From Glaciihabitans sp. dw_435 (GTDB lineage: Bacteria > Actinomycetota > Actinomycetes > Actinomycetales > Microbacteriaceae), in assembly GCF_018449675.1 (NCBI RefSeq), contig NZ_JAAVUZ010000004.1, forward strand, positions 186,001 through 250,000: a stretch of 64,000 nucleotides of DNA, read 5' to 3'. Positions 50,570-59,743 of the stretch are shown piece after piece. The notes beneath the pieces were generated by a model. It did no database searches, had not been told where the DNA came from, and worked only from the letters and a program-made list of their open reading frames with translations. Position numbers and translations under genes: made by a program. Numbering within the stretch: position 1 is the stretch's first letter; each line of letters opens with the position of its first letter.

Positions 50570-53122
50570 ATGACAATCGCGCCGCTCCTCATTCCCGCGG
50601 CAACGGACACCCGGCTCGAGCCCGACGAGGTGTACGAACGCTTCGTGTTGTGGACGGAGAGCCGGGGTCTCACGCTGTACCCGGCGCAGGACGAGGCGAT
50701 CATCGAAATCGTCTCGGGGGCGAACCTGATCCTCAGCACGCCGACGGGAACCGGGAAGTCCCTCGTGGCCGTTGCCGCGCACTATGCGGCCCTGGTGGAG
50801 GGTAAGCGCAGCTACTACACGGCGCCCATCAAGGCGCTCGTGTCGGAGAAGTTCTTCGCCCTCGTGGACATCTTTGGTCCGGAGAACGTGGGGATGGTCA
50901 CCGGAGACTCCTCGGTCAACCCGGATGCGCCGATCATCTGCTGCACGGCGGAGATCCTGGCGAACCTTGCCCTGCGGCACGGGGACGACAGCGATGTTGA
51001 CCAGGTCGTGATGGACGAGTTCCACTTCTACTCGGACCCCGATCGTGGGTGGGCGTGGCAGGTGCCGCTGCTGACTCTGCCGCGGGTGCAGTTCATCGTG
51101 ATGTCGGCAACCCTCGGCGACGTGTCGTGGCTCGTCGATGACCTGAGCCGCCGCACGGGGCGCGAGACCGCAACCGTCACGGGTGTCACCCGGCCTGTAC
51201 CGCTGCACTACTCGTACGCGACGACCCCGGTGCACGAGACCGTCGAGGACCTGCTCGCCACGCAGCAGGCACCGATCTACGTTGTCCACTTCTCGCAGGC
51301 GGCGGCGCTGGAGCGCGCGCAGGCGCTGACCTCGGTCAAGGTGGCAACCCGCGAGCAGCGCGACGCCATCGCGGAGCTCATTGGGGGGTTCCGGTTCACC
51401 ACCAACTTCGGAAAGACGCTGTCGCGGCTCATCCGCTCGGGTATTGGTGTTCATCACGCCGGAATGCTGCCCAAGTACCGGCGCCTTGTCGAGCAGCTCG
51501 CCCAGAGCGGGCTGCTTCGCGTGATCTGTGGAACGGACACGCTCGGCGTGGGCATCAACGTGCCGATCCGCAGTGTGCTGCTGACGGCGCTCACCAAGTT
51601 CGACGGAACGAAGATGCGGCAGCTCAGCGCGCGCGAATTCCACCAGATCGCCGGTCGCGCGGGACGTGCGGGCTTCGATACCGCCGGCACGGTGGTCTGC
51701 CAGGCGCCCGATCACGAGACCGAGAACGCGAGGCTGCTCGCCCGCGCCGGGGACGACCCGAAGAAGCTCAAGAAGGTGGTGCGCAAGAAGGCCCCGGAAG
51801 GCTTCGTCTCGTGGGGTGAGCCCAGCTTCACCCGGCTGATCTCCGCCGAGCCCGAGACGCTGACCTCCAGCATGCAGATGACTTCGGCCATGCTCATCAA
51901 CGTGATCGGTCGCGGGGGCGACGTGTTCGCCAACGTGCACGCCCTCATCTTCGACAATCACGAGCCCTGGATCCGGCAGCTGGCGCTCGCCCGCCGCGCC
52001 CTGGGCATCTACCGCACCCTGCGCACGGCAGAGATCGTTCAGCAGGCTCCGGATGGCACGATCAGCCTCACCCTCGACCTGCAGCCGAACTTCGCCCTGA
52101 ACCAGCCCCTGTCGCCGTTCGCGCTCGCCGTGTTCGACCTGCTCGATCCCGACCCGGCCAAGAGCGCGGGAACGGGAAACTACGCGCTCGACATGATTTC
52201 CGTCATCGAGGCGACGCTGGATGACCCGCGTCCGGTGATCTCGCAGCAGCAGTTCCAGGCCCGGGGCGAGGCGGTCGCGGCCATGAAGTCCGAGGGCATC
52301 GAGTACGACCAGCGCATGGAGCTGCTCGAACAGATCGTGCACCCCCAACCACTCAAGGAACTTCTCGACGAGGCGTTCGTCACCTACAGCGCGACGCAGG
52401 CGTGGATCGCCGACTTCGAGCTGCGCCCCAAGTCGGTGGTGCGCGACCTGTACGAGCGCGCAATGACCTTCGCCGACTACACCGGCTACTACAAGCTCGC
52501 CCGCAGCGAGGGACTCGTGCTGCGGTACCTCTCCGACGCGTACCGTGCGGCCCGGCAGACCATCCCGGACGAGGCGAAGACGGAGGACCTGCTCGACATC
52601 ATCGAGTGGCTCGGCGAACTCGTGCGCCAAGTGGACTCGAGTCTCCTGGACGAGTGGGAGGCGCTCACCAACCCGAACGCCGCCGAGGCTGACGGAACGC
52701 CCATCCTGCCTCCCGCCCCGCCCGGCGTCGTCACCAACCCCCGTGCTTTCCGGGTGCTCGTGCGCAACGAGCTATTCCGACGCGTGCAGCTCGCGGCGCT
52801 GGACAAGATCGACGAGCTCGGGGAGCTGGATGCCGCGGCCGGATTCGACGCCGACGCGTGGGCCGATGCGCTCGACGCCTACTTCGAACTGCACGACGAC
52901 ATCGGAACCAACGGCGACGCGCGTAGCTCGGCGATGCTGATGATCGATGAGGGACCCACGCAATGGACGGTCCGCCAGATCTTTGCCGACCCGGAGAAGG
53001 ACCACGACTGGGGCATCAGCGCAATTGTCGACCTCGCCGAGTCCAACGAGCAGGGCGTCGCCGTCGTGCGCGTCACGGCCGTCGGTCCGATCGACCACGC
53101 CGCTGCGGGCGCTCGCGCCTAG
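50570..53122 (+). CDS. Ski2/Mtr4-like DEAD/H-box RNA helicase with DUF3516
   Basis: Helicase of 850 aa. Q-motif-like YPAQDEAI, motif I TPTGTGKS (57-64), motif II DEFH (149-152), motif III MSATL, and motif VI HQIAGRAGRAGFDT are all present. The C-terminal ~450 residues correspond to DUF3516, the actinobacterial extension of these Ski2-like enzymes. It probably acts on RNA structure or turnover. It is spaced 60 bp from the nucleoside hydrolase and shares its CACGGT-n6-ATG start context. Confidence 0.9.
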   Translation: MTIAPLLIPAATDTRLEPDEVYERFVLWTESRGLTLYPAQDEAIIEIVSGANLILSTPTGTGKSLVAVAAHYAALVEGKRSYYTAPIKALVSEKFFALVDIFGPENVGMVTGDSSVNPDAPIICCTAEILANLALRHGDDSDVDQVVMDEFHFYSDPDRGWAWQVPLLTLPRVQFIVMSATLGDVSWLVDDLSRRTGRETATVTGVTRPVPLHYSYATTPVHETVEDLLATQQAPIYVVHFSQAAALERAQALTSVKVATREQRDAIAELIGGFRFTTNFGKTLSRLIRSGIGVHHAGMLPKYRRLVEQLAQSGLLRVICGTDTLGVGINVPIRSVLLTALTKFDGTKMRQLSAREFHQIAGRAGRAGFDTAGTVVCQAPDHETENARLLARAGDDPKKLKKVVRKKAPEGFVSWGEPSFTRLISAEPETLTSSMQMTSAMLINVIGRGGDVFANVHALIFDNHEPWIRQLALARRALGIYRTLRTAEIVQQAPDGTISLTLDLQPNFALNQPLSPFALAVFDLLDPDPAKSAGTGNYALDMISVIEATLDDPRPVISQQQFQARGEAVAAMKSEGIEYDQRMELLEQIVHPQPLKELLDEAFVTYSATQAWIADFELRPKSVVRDLYERAMTFADYTGYYKLARSEGLVLRYLSDAYRAARQTIPDEAKTEDLLDIIEWLGELVRQVDSSLLDEWEALTNPNAAEADGTPILPPAPPGVVTNPRAFRVLVRNELFRRVQLAALDKIDELGELDAAAGFDADAWADALDAYFELHDDIGTNGDARSSAMLMIDEGPTQWTVRQIFADPEKDHDWGISAIVDLAESNEQGVAVVRVTAVGPIDHAAAGARA

Positions 53123-53172
53123 GTCGCCGCAGACCGGCGCGCAACCCCGGCGCCGCGGGTATGCACCGGCGC

Positions 53173-53178
53173 TAGCGT
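53173..53178 (+). promoter_or_regulatory. Leaderless-type -10 box (TAGCGT) for the DUF72 gene
   Basis: TAGCGT ends 6 nt before the ATG at 53185. Confidence 0.6.
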
Positions 53179-53184
53179 CGAAGC

Positions 53185-54021
53185 ATGGCAACCGCGCGCG
53201 TGGGCATCTCGGGCTGGCGTTATCCGCCGTGGCGCGGTGACTTTTATCCGAAGGGGCTGCCGCAGCGCAGCGAGCTCGCTTACGCCTCCGAGCACCTGTC
53301 GTCCATCGAGATCAACGGCTCGTTTTACTCCCTGCAGCTGCCGTCCAGCTTTCTCCGCTGGTACGACGAGACCCCCGAGACCTTCATGTTCTCGGTCAAG
53401 GGTCCGCGATACATCACCCACATGTTGCACCTGCGTAACGCGGCGACGCCCCTCGCCAACTTTTACGCCTCGGGCGTGCTGGCGCTGCGCGAGAAGCTCG
53501 GACCGACGCTGTGGCAGCTCCCGCCGAGGCATCCATTCGATGCAGAGCAGCTGGAGACCTTCTTCGCCCAGCTCCCACGCTCCACCGGCGAAGCCCTCGC
53601 CCTTGCCCGCCGGCACGACGAGCGCCTCGATGACCGCGCGTGGCTGCACGCGACGGAGGATCGTCCCCTGCGGCACGCCCTCGAGGTGCGCCACGCGAGC
53701 TTCGAGTCGCCGGAGGTTCCCGAGCTGCTGCGTGCGCACGACGTCGCCCCCGTCGTCGCGGACACCGCCGGCAAGTGGCCGCTGCTGCGCCACGTCACCA
53801 GCGACTTCGTCTACCTGCGGCTGCACGGCGCCGATGAACTGTACACGAGCGGCTACACAGCGGAGGCGCTCGATCGCTGGGCCGCCGACATCCGGGGGTG
53901 GATGACGAACGGTGGGCGAGCGGATGCCCCGGGGCGCGACGCCTTCGTCTACTTCGACAACGACGTGAAGGTGCGTGCCCCCTACGACGCCATGTCACTC
54001 ATGACGCGTCTCGCCGGCTGA
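53185..54021 (+). CDS. DUF72 family protein (YecE-like)
   Basis: TIM-barrel-like protein of 278 aa. The family opening VGISGWRYPPWRGDFYPKGLPQ, the block EINGSFYSLQLPSSFLRWYDETPETF, and YVYLRLHG-type FVYLRLHGADELYTSGYT are characteristic. DAFVYFDNDVKVRAPYDA gives the conserved C-terminal FNND-like motif. No biochemical role is established. Leaderless start; single gene convergent with the alditol oxidase. Confidence 0.9.
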   Translation: MATARVGISGWRYPPWRGDFYPKGLPQRSELAYASEHLSSIEINGSFYSLQLPSSFLRWYDETPETFMFSVKGPRYITHMLHLRNAATPLANFYASGVLALREKLGPTLWQLPPRHPFDAEQLETFFAQLPRSTGEALALARRHDERLDDRAWLHATEDRPLRHALEVRHASFESPEVPELLRAHDVAPVVADTAGKWPLLRHVTSDFVYLRLHGADELYTSGYTAEALDRWAADIRGWMTNGGRADAPGRDAFVYFDNDVKVRAPYDAMSLMTRLAG

Positions 54022-54033
54022 GGCAGCCGCGCC

Positions 54034-55284
54034 CTACAGCCCGAGCGTGCGCGCGAGGAAGTCGTTTCCGAACACCCCGTTCGGGTCGTATTTCCGCACG
54101 AGCGCGCGGAAGTCGTTCAGGCGGGGATACAGCGGCTCGATCTGCTCCGCGGTGGCAGTGAACACCTTGCCCCAGTGGGGCCGGGCGCCCAGGGGCAGCA
54201 GGATCGCCTCGATGGCGGGAAGCAGCGCGCGCACCTCGTCCGGCAGCTTCTTCCAGGTGAAGTGGATGCCGACCGTGTCCCGGTCATAGGCGCCGCTCAT
54301 CCAGAGGGTGTCGGCCTTCATGGTGCGCAGCTCGGTGATGAGCAGGAGCGGCGCGATCCTGTCACCCATCGCGCGCAGCTGCCGCAGGGCGGGAAGGATG
54401 CTCCGCCGCGGCACGAGGTATTCGCTCTGCAGCTCATCGCCGTTGCTCGGCGTGTACCCGAGCTTGAAGTGGGCGAGCCTGTCGCTCCAGGGTCCCGGGA
54501 TTCCGCCCTGCGTCGTGGTGTTGGTCGACTCCTGCAGCGGCAGCGGGTGCATCTCGCGCGTCTGGCGCGGTGCTCCGAAGAGAGTGAGCGGCGGAGCCGA
54601 GGCATCCATCCGCGACTTGAGCCACGTGCCGCCGATGGTGTCGCCCAGCCAGTCGGTGAAGACGCTGACGCTATAGGCGCTGGAGGTGACGCCGTCGAAG
54701 TTCGCCAGCAGGTTGTCCCAGGTGAGGTCGGTGAAGACGTCCTGACGCACCTCGTAGGTCGGCTGCACGTCGAGCATGACGCTCGTGACGATGCCGAGCG
54801 CGCCGAGGCCGACGACCGCGCCGTCGAAGTCGGCGTCGCCGCGTTCGAGGTGCACGAGCTCGCCCGTGCCGTCGACGAAGTCGAAGGCCGCGACCGCGGT
54901 GGCAAGGTTGCCGTTGCGGTCGCCCGAACCGTGGGTCGCGGTGGCGACGGCGCCGGCGACCGAGATGTGGGGGAGAGAGGCGAGGTTGTGCAGCGCCCAG
55001 CCCTCGTCGTGCAGCCGTTCGGCGAGTTCGCCGTAGCGGATGCCCGCGGCCACCGTCACCGTGCCGGCCTCGGTATCCACAACGATGGAGGGATCGAGTC
55101 CCTCGAGGGTGACGAGGTCACCGGTGGTGTCGGCGATGTCGGTAAAGGAATGCCGTGAGCCCAGCGCCCGCACCTTCGTTCCCCGGCGCACGATCGCCTG
55201 CACCTCGTCGACGGTGGTGGGCCGCTGCAGCGACGCGGCGCCGTAGTGGTGGCTGTTTGCCCAGTTGCTTCCGATGTCGCTCAT
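54034..55284 (-). CDS. aldO: FAD-dependent alditol (xylitol/sorbitol) oxidase
   Basis: Oxidase of 416 aa that converts alditols to aldoses with H2O2 release. It resembles Streptomyces AldO throughout: opening MSDIGSNWANSHHYGA, GSRHSF with His45 in the covalent-FAD position, NLASLPHISVAGAVATATHGSG, VGLGALGIVTSVMLDV, AYSVSVFTDWL, LQSEYLVPRR, and RPHWGKVFT near the C-terminus. Length matches. No signal peptide. The ATG overlaps the upstream membrane-protein stop (TGATG), so the two are coupled. Confidence 0.92.
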   Translation of the reverse strand: MSDIGSNWANSHHYGAASLQRPTTVDEVQAIVRRGTKVRALGSRHSFTDIADTTGDLVTLEGLDPSIVVDTEAGTVTVAAGIRYGELAERLHDEGWALHNLASLPHISVAGAVATATHGSGDRNGNLATAVAAFDFVDGTGELVHLERGDADFDGAVVGLGALGIVTSVMLDVQPTYEVRQDVFTDLTWDNLLANFDGVTSSAYSVSVFTDWLGDTIGGTWLKSRMDASAPPLTLFGAPRQTREMHPLPLQESTNTTTQGGIPGPWSDRLAHFKLGYTPSNGDELQSEYLVPRRSILPALRQLRAMGDRIAPLLLITELRTMKADTLWMSGAYDRDTVGIHFTWKKLPDEVRALLPAIEAILLPLGARPHWGKVFTATAEQIEPLYPRLNDFRALVRKYDPNGVFGNDFLARTLGL

Positions 55285-55661
55285 CAGACGACCGCGGTGA
55301 TCACGAAGGCCGCGACGGCGATGAGCGCGGACCCGACGAGGATGATGATGGCCTTGCGCTGGTCCTTGCGGCGGTACTCCTGCTCGTAGACCTGCTCGTG
55401 CGTCTTCGTGTCGTCACCGAAGTTGAACAGGCCGGCCATTCCGAAGCGGGCACAGAAGTGCAGCCCCGCCTGCAGGAACCCGGCCGCCCCCATTCCCGCG
55501 GGAATCAGGATGAACAGTCTCCACGGCGTCGGCACGCTCGTCACCACGAAGACGACGAACAGAACGACGGTCAGAACGGCACCGACGATGCCGGTGAGGC
55601 GACGGGAGCGAATCTCCGCGGGACCGATGTTGCACACACCGGGCTGGTAAATGTTGGACAT
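55284..55661 (-). CDS. Membrane protein with CNIGPAEIRSRR motif, coupled to alditol oxidase
   Basis: Protein of 125 aa with three helices (IVGAVLTVVLFVVFVVT; LFILIPAGMGAAGFLQAGLH; IIILVGSALIAVAAFVITAV). Before helix 1 is the notable YQPGVCNIGPAEIRSRR, with a Cys at residue 9. The loop after helix 2 has FCARFGMAGLFNFGDDTK. Motifs look conserved, but I cannot name the family. It overlaps the oxidase start by TGATG, suggesting a shared membrane or electron-transfer context. Confidence 0.78.
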   Translation of the reverse strand: MSNIYQPGVCNIGPAEIRSRRLTGIVGAVLTVVLFVVFVVTSVPTPWRLFILIPAGMGAAGFLQAGLHFCARFGMAGLFNFGDDTKTHEQVYEQEYRRKDQRKAIIILVGSALIAVAAFVITAVV

Positions 55662-55692
55662 GGCAACAATTCTGCACCCTCGGGCGCGGTTC

Positions 55693-55698
55693 TAGAAT
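55693..55698 (+). promoter_or_regulatory. Leaderless-type -10 box (TAGAAT) for the 55705 hydrolase
   Basis: TAGAAT ends 6 nt before the ATG at 55705. Confidence 0.62.
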
Positions 55699-55704
55699 GA
55701 TGCG

Positions 55705-56487
55705 ATGTCCCGGATGACCCGACCCGCGGCATCGCGTGACGCATTACGGTATCGCGGCCGGCGCTCCGGCGGAAGTTTGACCGGCAACCTCCGCGTCCTT
55801 CTCGCCCGCTCCGTGTCGTTCTGGCGCGACCAGGCGTACGCCAGCTACTGGCAGCTGCGTCACCTTGCCGGGGGATGGGACGCGTCCTCCCTGCAGAGCG
55901 GACATCTCGCCCCGGTTCTGGTGTTGCCGGGCGTCTACGAAACGTGGCAGTTTCTGCGGCCGGCCGCCGAGATGCTACACCGCGCGGGTCATCCCGTGCA
56001 TGTCGTTCCCGACCTCGGCTACAACCTGGTGTCGATCCCGGCGACCGCGGCACGGGCCCACGCTCTGCTCGTCGAGCGCGACCTGCGGGAGGTGATCATC
56101 GTCGCCCACAGCAAGGGCGGCGTCGTCGGCAAGCACATGATGGTCGTCGAAGAAGCCGACGAGGCGCGAGGGGCGGATGCCCCGCAAGGCCGCATCTCGC
56201 GCCTGATCGCCGTCAACTCGCCCTTCGCCGGATCCCGGCACGCCCGCTACATTTCGCGCGGGCCGCTGCGCGATTTCGCCCCCACCGAGGAGACGATCCT
56301 CAAGCTCGCCGCGAACGCCGCCGCAAACTCCCGCATCACCTCGATCTACTCCACCTTCGACCCGCATATTCCCGAGGGCAGTCGCCTTGCGGGCGCGAGA
56401 AACATCGAGGTTCCGGTCGGCGGCCACTTCCGGCTGCTGGGCATGCGCCAGGTGCTCGACCTCATCGAAAGTGCCGCCCGCAATTAG
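55705..56487 (+). CDS. Alpha/beta-hydrolase, lipase-like
   Basis: Hydrolase of 260 aa. After a basic N-terminus, the core runs VLVLPGVYETWQFLRPAAEML (oxyanion region), HVVPDLGYNLVSI, and the nucleophile elbow IIVAHSKGGVVGK with Ser in AHSKGG. The expected late His is in VPVGGHFRLLG and an Asp in YSTFDPHIPEG, completing a catalytic triad. The pattern resembles EstA/triacylglycerol-lipase-like proteins. No signal peptide. Leaderless start; an MFS gene follows 31 bp downstream. Confidence 0.85.
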   Translation: MSRMTRPAASRDALRYRGRRSGGSLTGNLRVLLARSVSFWRDQAYASYWQLRHLAGGWDASSLQSGHLAPVLVLPGVYETWQFLRPAAEMLHRAGHPVHVVPDLGYNLVSIPATAARAHALLVERDLREVIIVAHSKGGVVGKHMMVVEEADEARGADAPQGRISRLIAVNSPFAGSRHARYISRGPLRDFAPTEETILKLAANAAANSRITSIYSTFDPHIPEGSRLAGARNIEVPVGGHFRLLGMRQVLDLIESAARN

Positions 56488-56518
56488 GTGACCGGGCCAG
56501 CGGTGGCTGGCGCCCGCG

Positions 56519-57958
56519 GTGTTTACTTGGCTGGTGCACAAACATCAGCGACTCATCCTCGCCATCGCGGTTCTCGCCTCGTTCGTGGCGTTCCTCGATG
56601 GCAGCGTCATCAACGTGGCGCTGCCGGCTATCGTCCGGGAGCTGGGTGGCGGGCTGTCGGTGCAGCAGTGGGTCGTCGACGCCTACCTGATCACTCTTGG
56701 GTCGCTCATTCTGTTGGCAGGGTCGCTGTCGGACGTGCTCGGACGCATCCTCATCCTCCGCATCGGGCTCATTGGATTCGGGATCACCTCGATCCTCTGC
56801 GCGATCTCGCCGTTCCCGGAGTTCCTCATCGTCTCGCGTGGCCTGCAGGGCATCGCCGGGGCGCTTCTCGTGCCCAGCTCGCTCGCGATCATTCTTTCCG
56901 CGTTCCGTGGTGCCGAACAGTCCAAGGCCATCGGCCAGTGGACGGCCTGGACGAGTACCGCGTTCCTCGCGGGACCGCTGCTCGGCGGTCTCTTCGTCGA
57001 CTACCTCAGCTGGCGCTGGGTCTTCGCCATCAACGTGATCCCGATCGCGATCACCCTCTACCTGCTCGCGATCCTCAAGCAGAAGGACACCCGCGTGGCC
57101 GGGGTGCACATCGACTATCTCGGTGCGGCGCTCTGTGTGCTGGGTCTCGGTGGTCCCGTGTTCGCCCTCATCGAGCAGGGCAACCTCGGCTGGCAGAGCC
57201 CCGCCGTGCTGCTGCCGATGATCCTCGGGCTCGTCGCGTTCGCCGCCTTCATCTGGCGCCAGCGGGTTGCCAGGCAGCCCCTCATGCCGCTCGGGCTGTT
57301 CACCGTCCGCAACTTCTGGGTCGGCAACGTCGCCACGACCTTCATTTACGGCGCGCTGTCCCTCGGTGGCTTTGTGGTGGTGCTCTTCCTGCAGGAGGTC
57401 GCCGGTTTCCCCGCGACGCTCGCCGCCCTCGCCCTGCTGCCCATGACGATCATCAACATCGTCGCGTCCTCCTACTTCGGCACGCTGTCCGGCAAGTACG
57501 GACCCCGCCTCTTCATGGCGGCCGGTCCGATCCTCGCCGGCATCGGATACCTGCTCATGCTCACCGCCGACAAGGACGTCAATTACTGGTCGCAGATCTT
57601 CCCCGGGGTGCTGCTCTTCGCCGTCGGACTGTCGGCGACCGTCGCTCCGCTCACCGCCGCGATCCTCGGCTCGATCTCCGAAACGCAGTCGGGCATCGGC
57701 TCCGCCATCAACAACGCGGTCAGCCGCGTCGCCGGTCTGATTGCCGTGGCGCTCACCGGACTCATCGTGGGGGAGACCCTCGATACCGACGGCTTCCACC
57801 GCGGTCTCATCGCCACCGCTGGTCTCCTCATCGTGGGAGGGGTGGTATCGGCCATCGGCATCCAGAACCCGAAGCACGCCCCGCGCGCCACCAGCGAGGC
57901 CGGAGCCTCAGCCGGAGCCAGCACCGCCACACCCGATTCCACCGGCGCTCAGTCGTGA
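56519..57958 (+). CDS. MFS drug exporter, DHA2 (EmrB/QacA) family
   Basis: Fourteen-helix exporter of 479 aa. Motif D1 is FLDGSVINVALPAI, motif A is AGSLSDVLGRILIL with Gly-Arg in place of the usual GRR/K, motif C-like AFLAGPLLGGLFVDYL follows, and the hydrophilic tail is Ala/Ser-rich. The start is GTG 56519 or a second GTG at 56534 (MHKHQRLIL). The stop overlaps a DUF952 gene by GTGA. No regulator adjacent. Confidence 0.88.
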   Translation: MFTWLVHKHQRLILAIAVLASFVAFLDGSVINVALPAIVRELGGGLSVQQWVVDAYLITLGSLILLAGSLSDVLGRILILRIGLIGFGITSILCAISPFPEFLIVSRGLQGIAGALLVPSSLAIILSAFRGAEQSKAIGQWTAWTSTAFLAGPLLGGLFVDYLSWRWVFAINVIPIAITLYLLAILKQKDTRVAGVHIDYLGAALCVLGLGGPVFALIEQGNLGWQSPAVLLPMILGLVAFAAFIWRQRVARQPLMPLGLFTVRNFWVGNVATTFIYGALSLGGFVVVLFLQEVAGFPATLAALALLPMTIINIVASSYFGTLSGKYGPRLFMAAGPILAGIGYLLMLTADKDVNYWSQIFPGVLLFAVGLSATVAPLTAAILGSISETQSGIGSAINNAVSRVAGLIAVALTGLIVGETLDTDGFHRGLIATAGLLIVGGVVSAIGIQNPKHAPRATSEAGASAGASTATPDSTGAQS

Positions 57959-58314
57959 TCATCCTGCACATCGCCCGGGCGGCGGACTGGGCCGAGGCCG
58001 TCGCCGCGGGGGAGTACCGCGTCTCCAGCCGCGAAGCCACCCTCGCCCAGGAGGGCTTCATCCACGCGTCGACCCGGCACCAGGTGGCGGCGACCGCGCG
58101 CAGGGTGTGGACCGGGTCATCCACCCCGCTCGTCATGCTCGTGATGGATGACACGCAGGTTCGGGATGCCGGGACCGACGTGCTCTACGAGCGCGCGAAG
58201 AACGGGCAGGAGTATCCGCACATCTACGGGCCGATCCTCCCCGCGTTCGTGCGCGAGGTCGTCCCTGTCACCCTCGACCAGATCGAGGACATCACCGCGT
58301 TCCTCGCCGACTGA
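57955..58314 (+). CDS. DUF952 family protein
   Basis: Protein of 119 aa beginning at a GTG that overlaps the exporter stop in a GTGA. The sequence MIILHIARAADWAEAVAAGEY and EGFIHASTRHQVAATA are the DUF952 landmarks (HIxxxxxW and GFIHxS), and YPHIYGPILPAFVREVVPV is the conserved C-terminal block. The family has an ADP-ribosyltransferase-like appearance but no proven role. Translation is coupled to the exporter. Confidence 0.88.
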   Translation: MIILHIARAADWAEAVAAGEYRVSSREATLAQEGFIHASTRHQVAATARRVWTGSSTPLVMLVMDDTQVRDAGTDVLYERAKNGQEYPHIYGPILPAFVREVVPVTLDQIEDITAFLAD

Positions 58315-58329
58315 CGATCGCCGGCGGCG

Positions 58330-59163
58330 TCAGGCGAGCAGCTTGCTGCCGCTCAGCGCGAGGAGCGCGACGTTGATGACTGCTGCCCCCAGGATGAGCT
58401 GGAAGAGCAGGCGACTCGGTGGTCTCGTGATCGCCAGGGAGATGCCGATGACGGCGATCACCACGGTGAGGCCGAGGCCGGTCCAGCCCGCGATGTCCGG
58501 GGTGCCACCGGGCCCGAAGACGACGAACGCCGATGCGACAGTTAGGGAGGCGTAGGTCGTCACGCCGGCGACACGGCGTCCGAGGCGATGGGCGAACCCC
58601 TGCACGCCGGTGCGTCTGTCGTCGTCGAGGTCCGGCAGCACGTTGGCGATGTGTGCGGCAACGCCGAGCAGCGCGCCGGCGATGAGGGCCCACCATGCCG
58701 CGGCGGCAGGCCGCACCCCGGCGAGCGTGACGATGAGGGGAAGCACGCCGAAGCTCACGATGTACGGGAGGATCGAGAACACCGACCGCTTAAGCCACGC
58801 GTTGTACGCCCATGCGGACGCGATGAAGAGCAGGTTGGTGGCGAGCGTCCCGGCGCCAAGCGGGAGGCTCAGCAGCACGCTGGCGGCCGCCGTGGCGAAC
58901 GCCGCCGTCCGTACGGCGGGCGCGCTCACCCAGCCGCGCGCGATCGGCTTGTCGGTGCGGCCGACGGCACGATCGCGTTCCGCATCGATCCAGTCGTTCG
59001 ACAGGCCCACCGATGCCTGGTTGGCAAGCATCATCAGCCCGAGCAGGGTCAGGCGACCCGGATCGAAGCCGAGACCGGCGCCGAGCAGCGCCGTGATCGC
59101 CGTCACCGCCAGTGCGGGACCGGGGTGAGTTGACAGCGCGAGCGCCACCGCTTTGTTGGGCAT
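58330..59163 (-). CDS. UbiA-family prenyltransferase
   Basis: Membrane aromatic or lipid prenyltransferase of 277 aa with about eight helices. The first Asp-rich motif is SNDWIDAERDRAVGRTDKPIA (NDxxDxxxD) and the second is LPDLDDDRRTGVQG, both required for Mg-prenyl diphosphate binding. It is shorter than MenA and its acceptor is unknown. No quinone or carotenoid genes lie near. Start at 59163 is leaderless (TACGAT 6 nt upstream), back to back with the 59243 gene. Confidence 0.88.
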   Translation of the reverse strand: MPNKAVALALSTHPGPALAVTAITALLGAGLGFDPGRLTLLGLMMLANQASVGLSNDWIDAERDRAVGRTDKPIARGWVSAPAVRTAAFATAAASVLLSLPLGAGTLATNLLFIASAWAYNAWLKRSVFSILPYIVSFGVLPLIVTLAGVRPAAAAWWALIAGALLGVAAHIANVLPDLDDDRRTGVQGFAHRLGRRVAGVTTYASLTVASAFVVFGPGGTPDIAGWTGLGLTVVIAVIGISLAITRPPSRLLFQLILGAAVINVALLALSGSKLLA

Positions 59164-59169
59164 TGGGCA

Positions 59170-59236
59170 ATCGTATGGGGCGGTGTCGGTGGGGTGTGGG
59201 ATCTGACAGGTTCGGCGACGTTCGAGAGGCTAAGTT
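59170..59236. promoter_or_regulatory. Back-to-back leaderless promoters for UbiA (-) and the 59243 gene (+)
   Basis: TACGAT (minus strand, 59170-59175) ends 6 nt before the UbiA ATG; TAAGTT (plus strand, 59231-59236) ends 6 nt before the ATG at 59243. Only 79 bp separate the two genes. Confidence 0.6.
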
Positions 59237-59242
59237 GGTCTG

Positions 59243-59728
59243 ATGCGCGACGCCGGGGACGACCAGACACTTGCTTCACTTCTCCCGGGAACCTGGACAG
59301 TCGCCGCCACGAACTTCCCCATGTGGCTCGGTGGCGACCGCACCGACCCGCAGTTCACCTACACCCTGATCTCGCCGGACCCGCTCGTGCTGGGCGACGA
59401 TGTCTCGTTCACCAAGAAGACCGGCGAACGCGGTCACGTGCGCGGCGTCGATCGTCTGCAGGGTGACACGTTCGTCTGGCGCGGCCGTGGCCTCCTTCGC
59501 GTCGCCGCGAGCCACTGGTCGGTCGTGGGCGTCAGCGACGACGCCAGCATCGTCGTGTTGCGGTTCGCCCGCACCCTGTTCACGCCCGCCGGAATCGACG
59601 TCATAGTGCGGGACGGTTCGGGTCAGCCAGAATTGCGCGCCAAGATCGCCCGCGGGGCGACCGAGTTCGGTCTCAGCCCCGAAGACTTCGCCTCGCTCAC
59701 CTGGCTGGCCCCCAGTCGTCAGGCGTAA
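59243..59728 (+). CDS. Lipocalin-like hypothetical protein
   Basis: Protein of 161 aa without signal peptide or helices. LLPGTWTVAATNFPMWLGG, then alternating strands (FTYTLISPDPLVLGDDVSFTK pattern; DTFVWRGRGLLRVAASHWSV; IVVLRFARTLFTPAGIDVIVRDG) suggest a small beta-barrel of lipocalin type. Function unknown. Leaderless start; convergent with the hydrolase at 59744. Confidence 0.75.
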   Translation: MRDAGDDQTLASLLPGTWTVAATNFPMWLGGDRTDPQFTYTLISPDPLVLGDDVSFTKKTGERGHVRGVDRLQGDTFVWRGRGLLRVAASHWSVVGVSDDASIVVLRFARTLFTPAGIDVIVRDGSGQPELRAKIARGATEFGLSPEDFASLTWLAPSRQA

Positions 59729-59743
59729 TAGCTCTCTGGTGAG

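Noticed and set aside
50345-52630. 761-codon minus-strand frame
   Set aside because: Antisense shadow of the helicase, which has all helicase motifs.
56488-57954. Upstream part of the DUF952 frame
   Set aside because: Alternate frame within the DHA2 exporter; DUF952 similarity begins at 57955.
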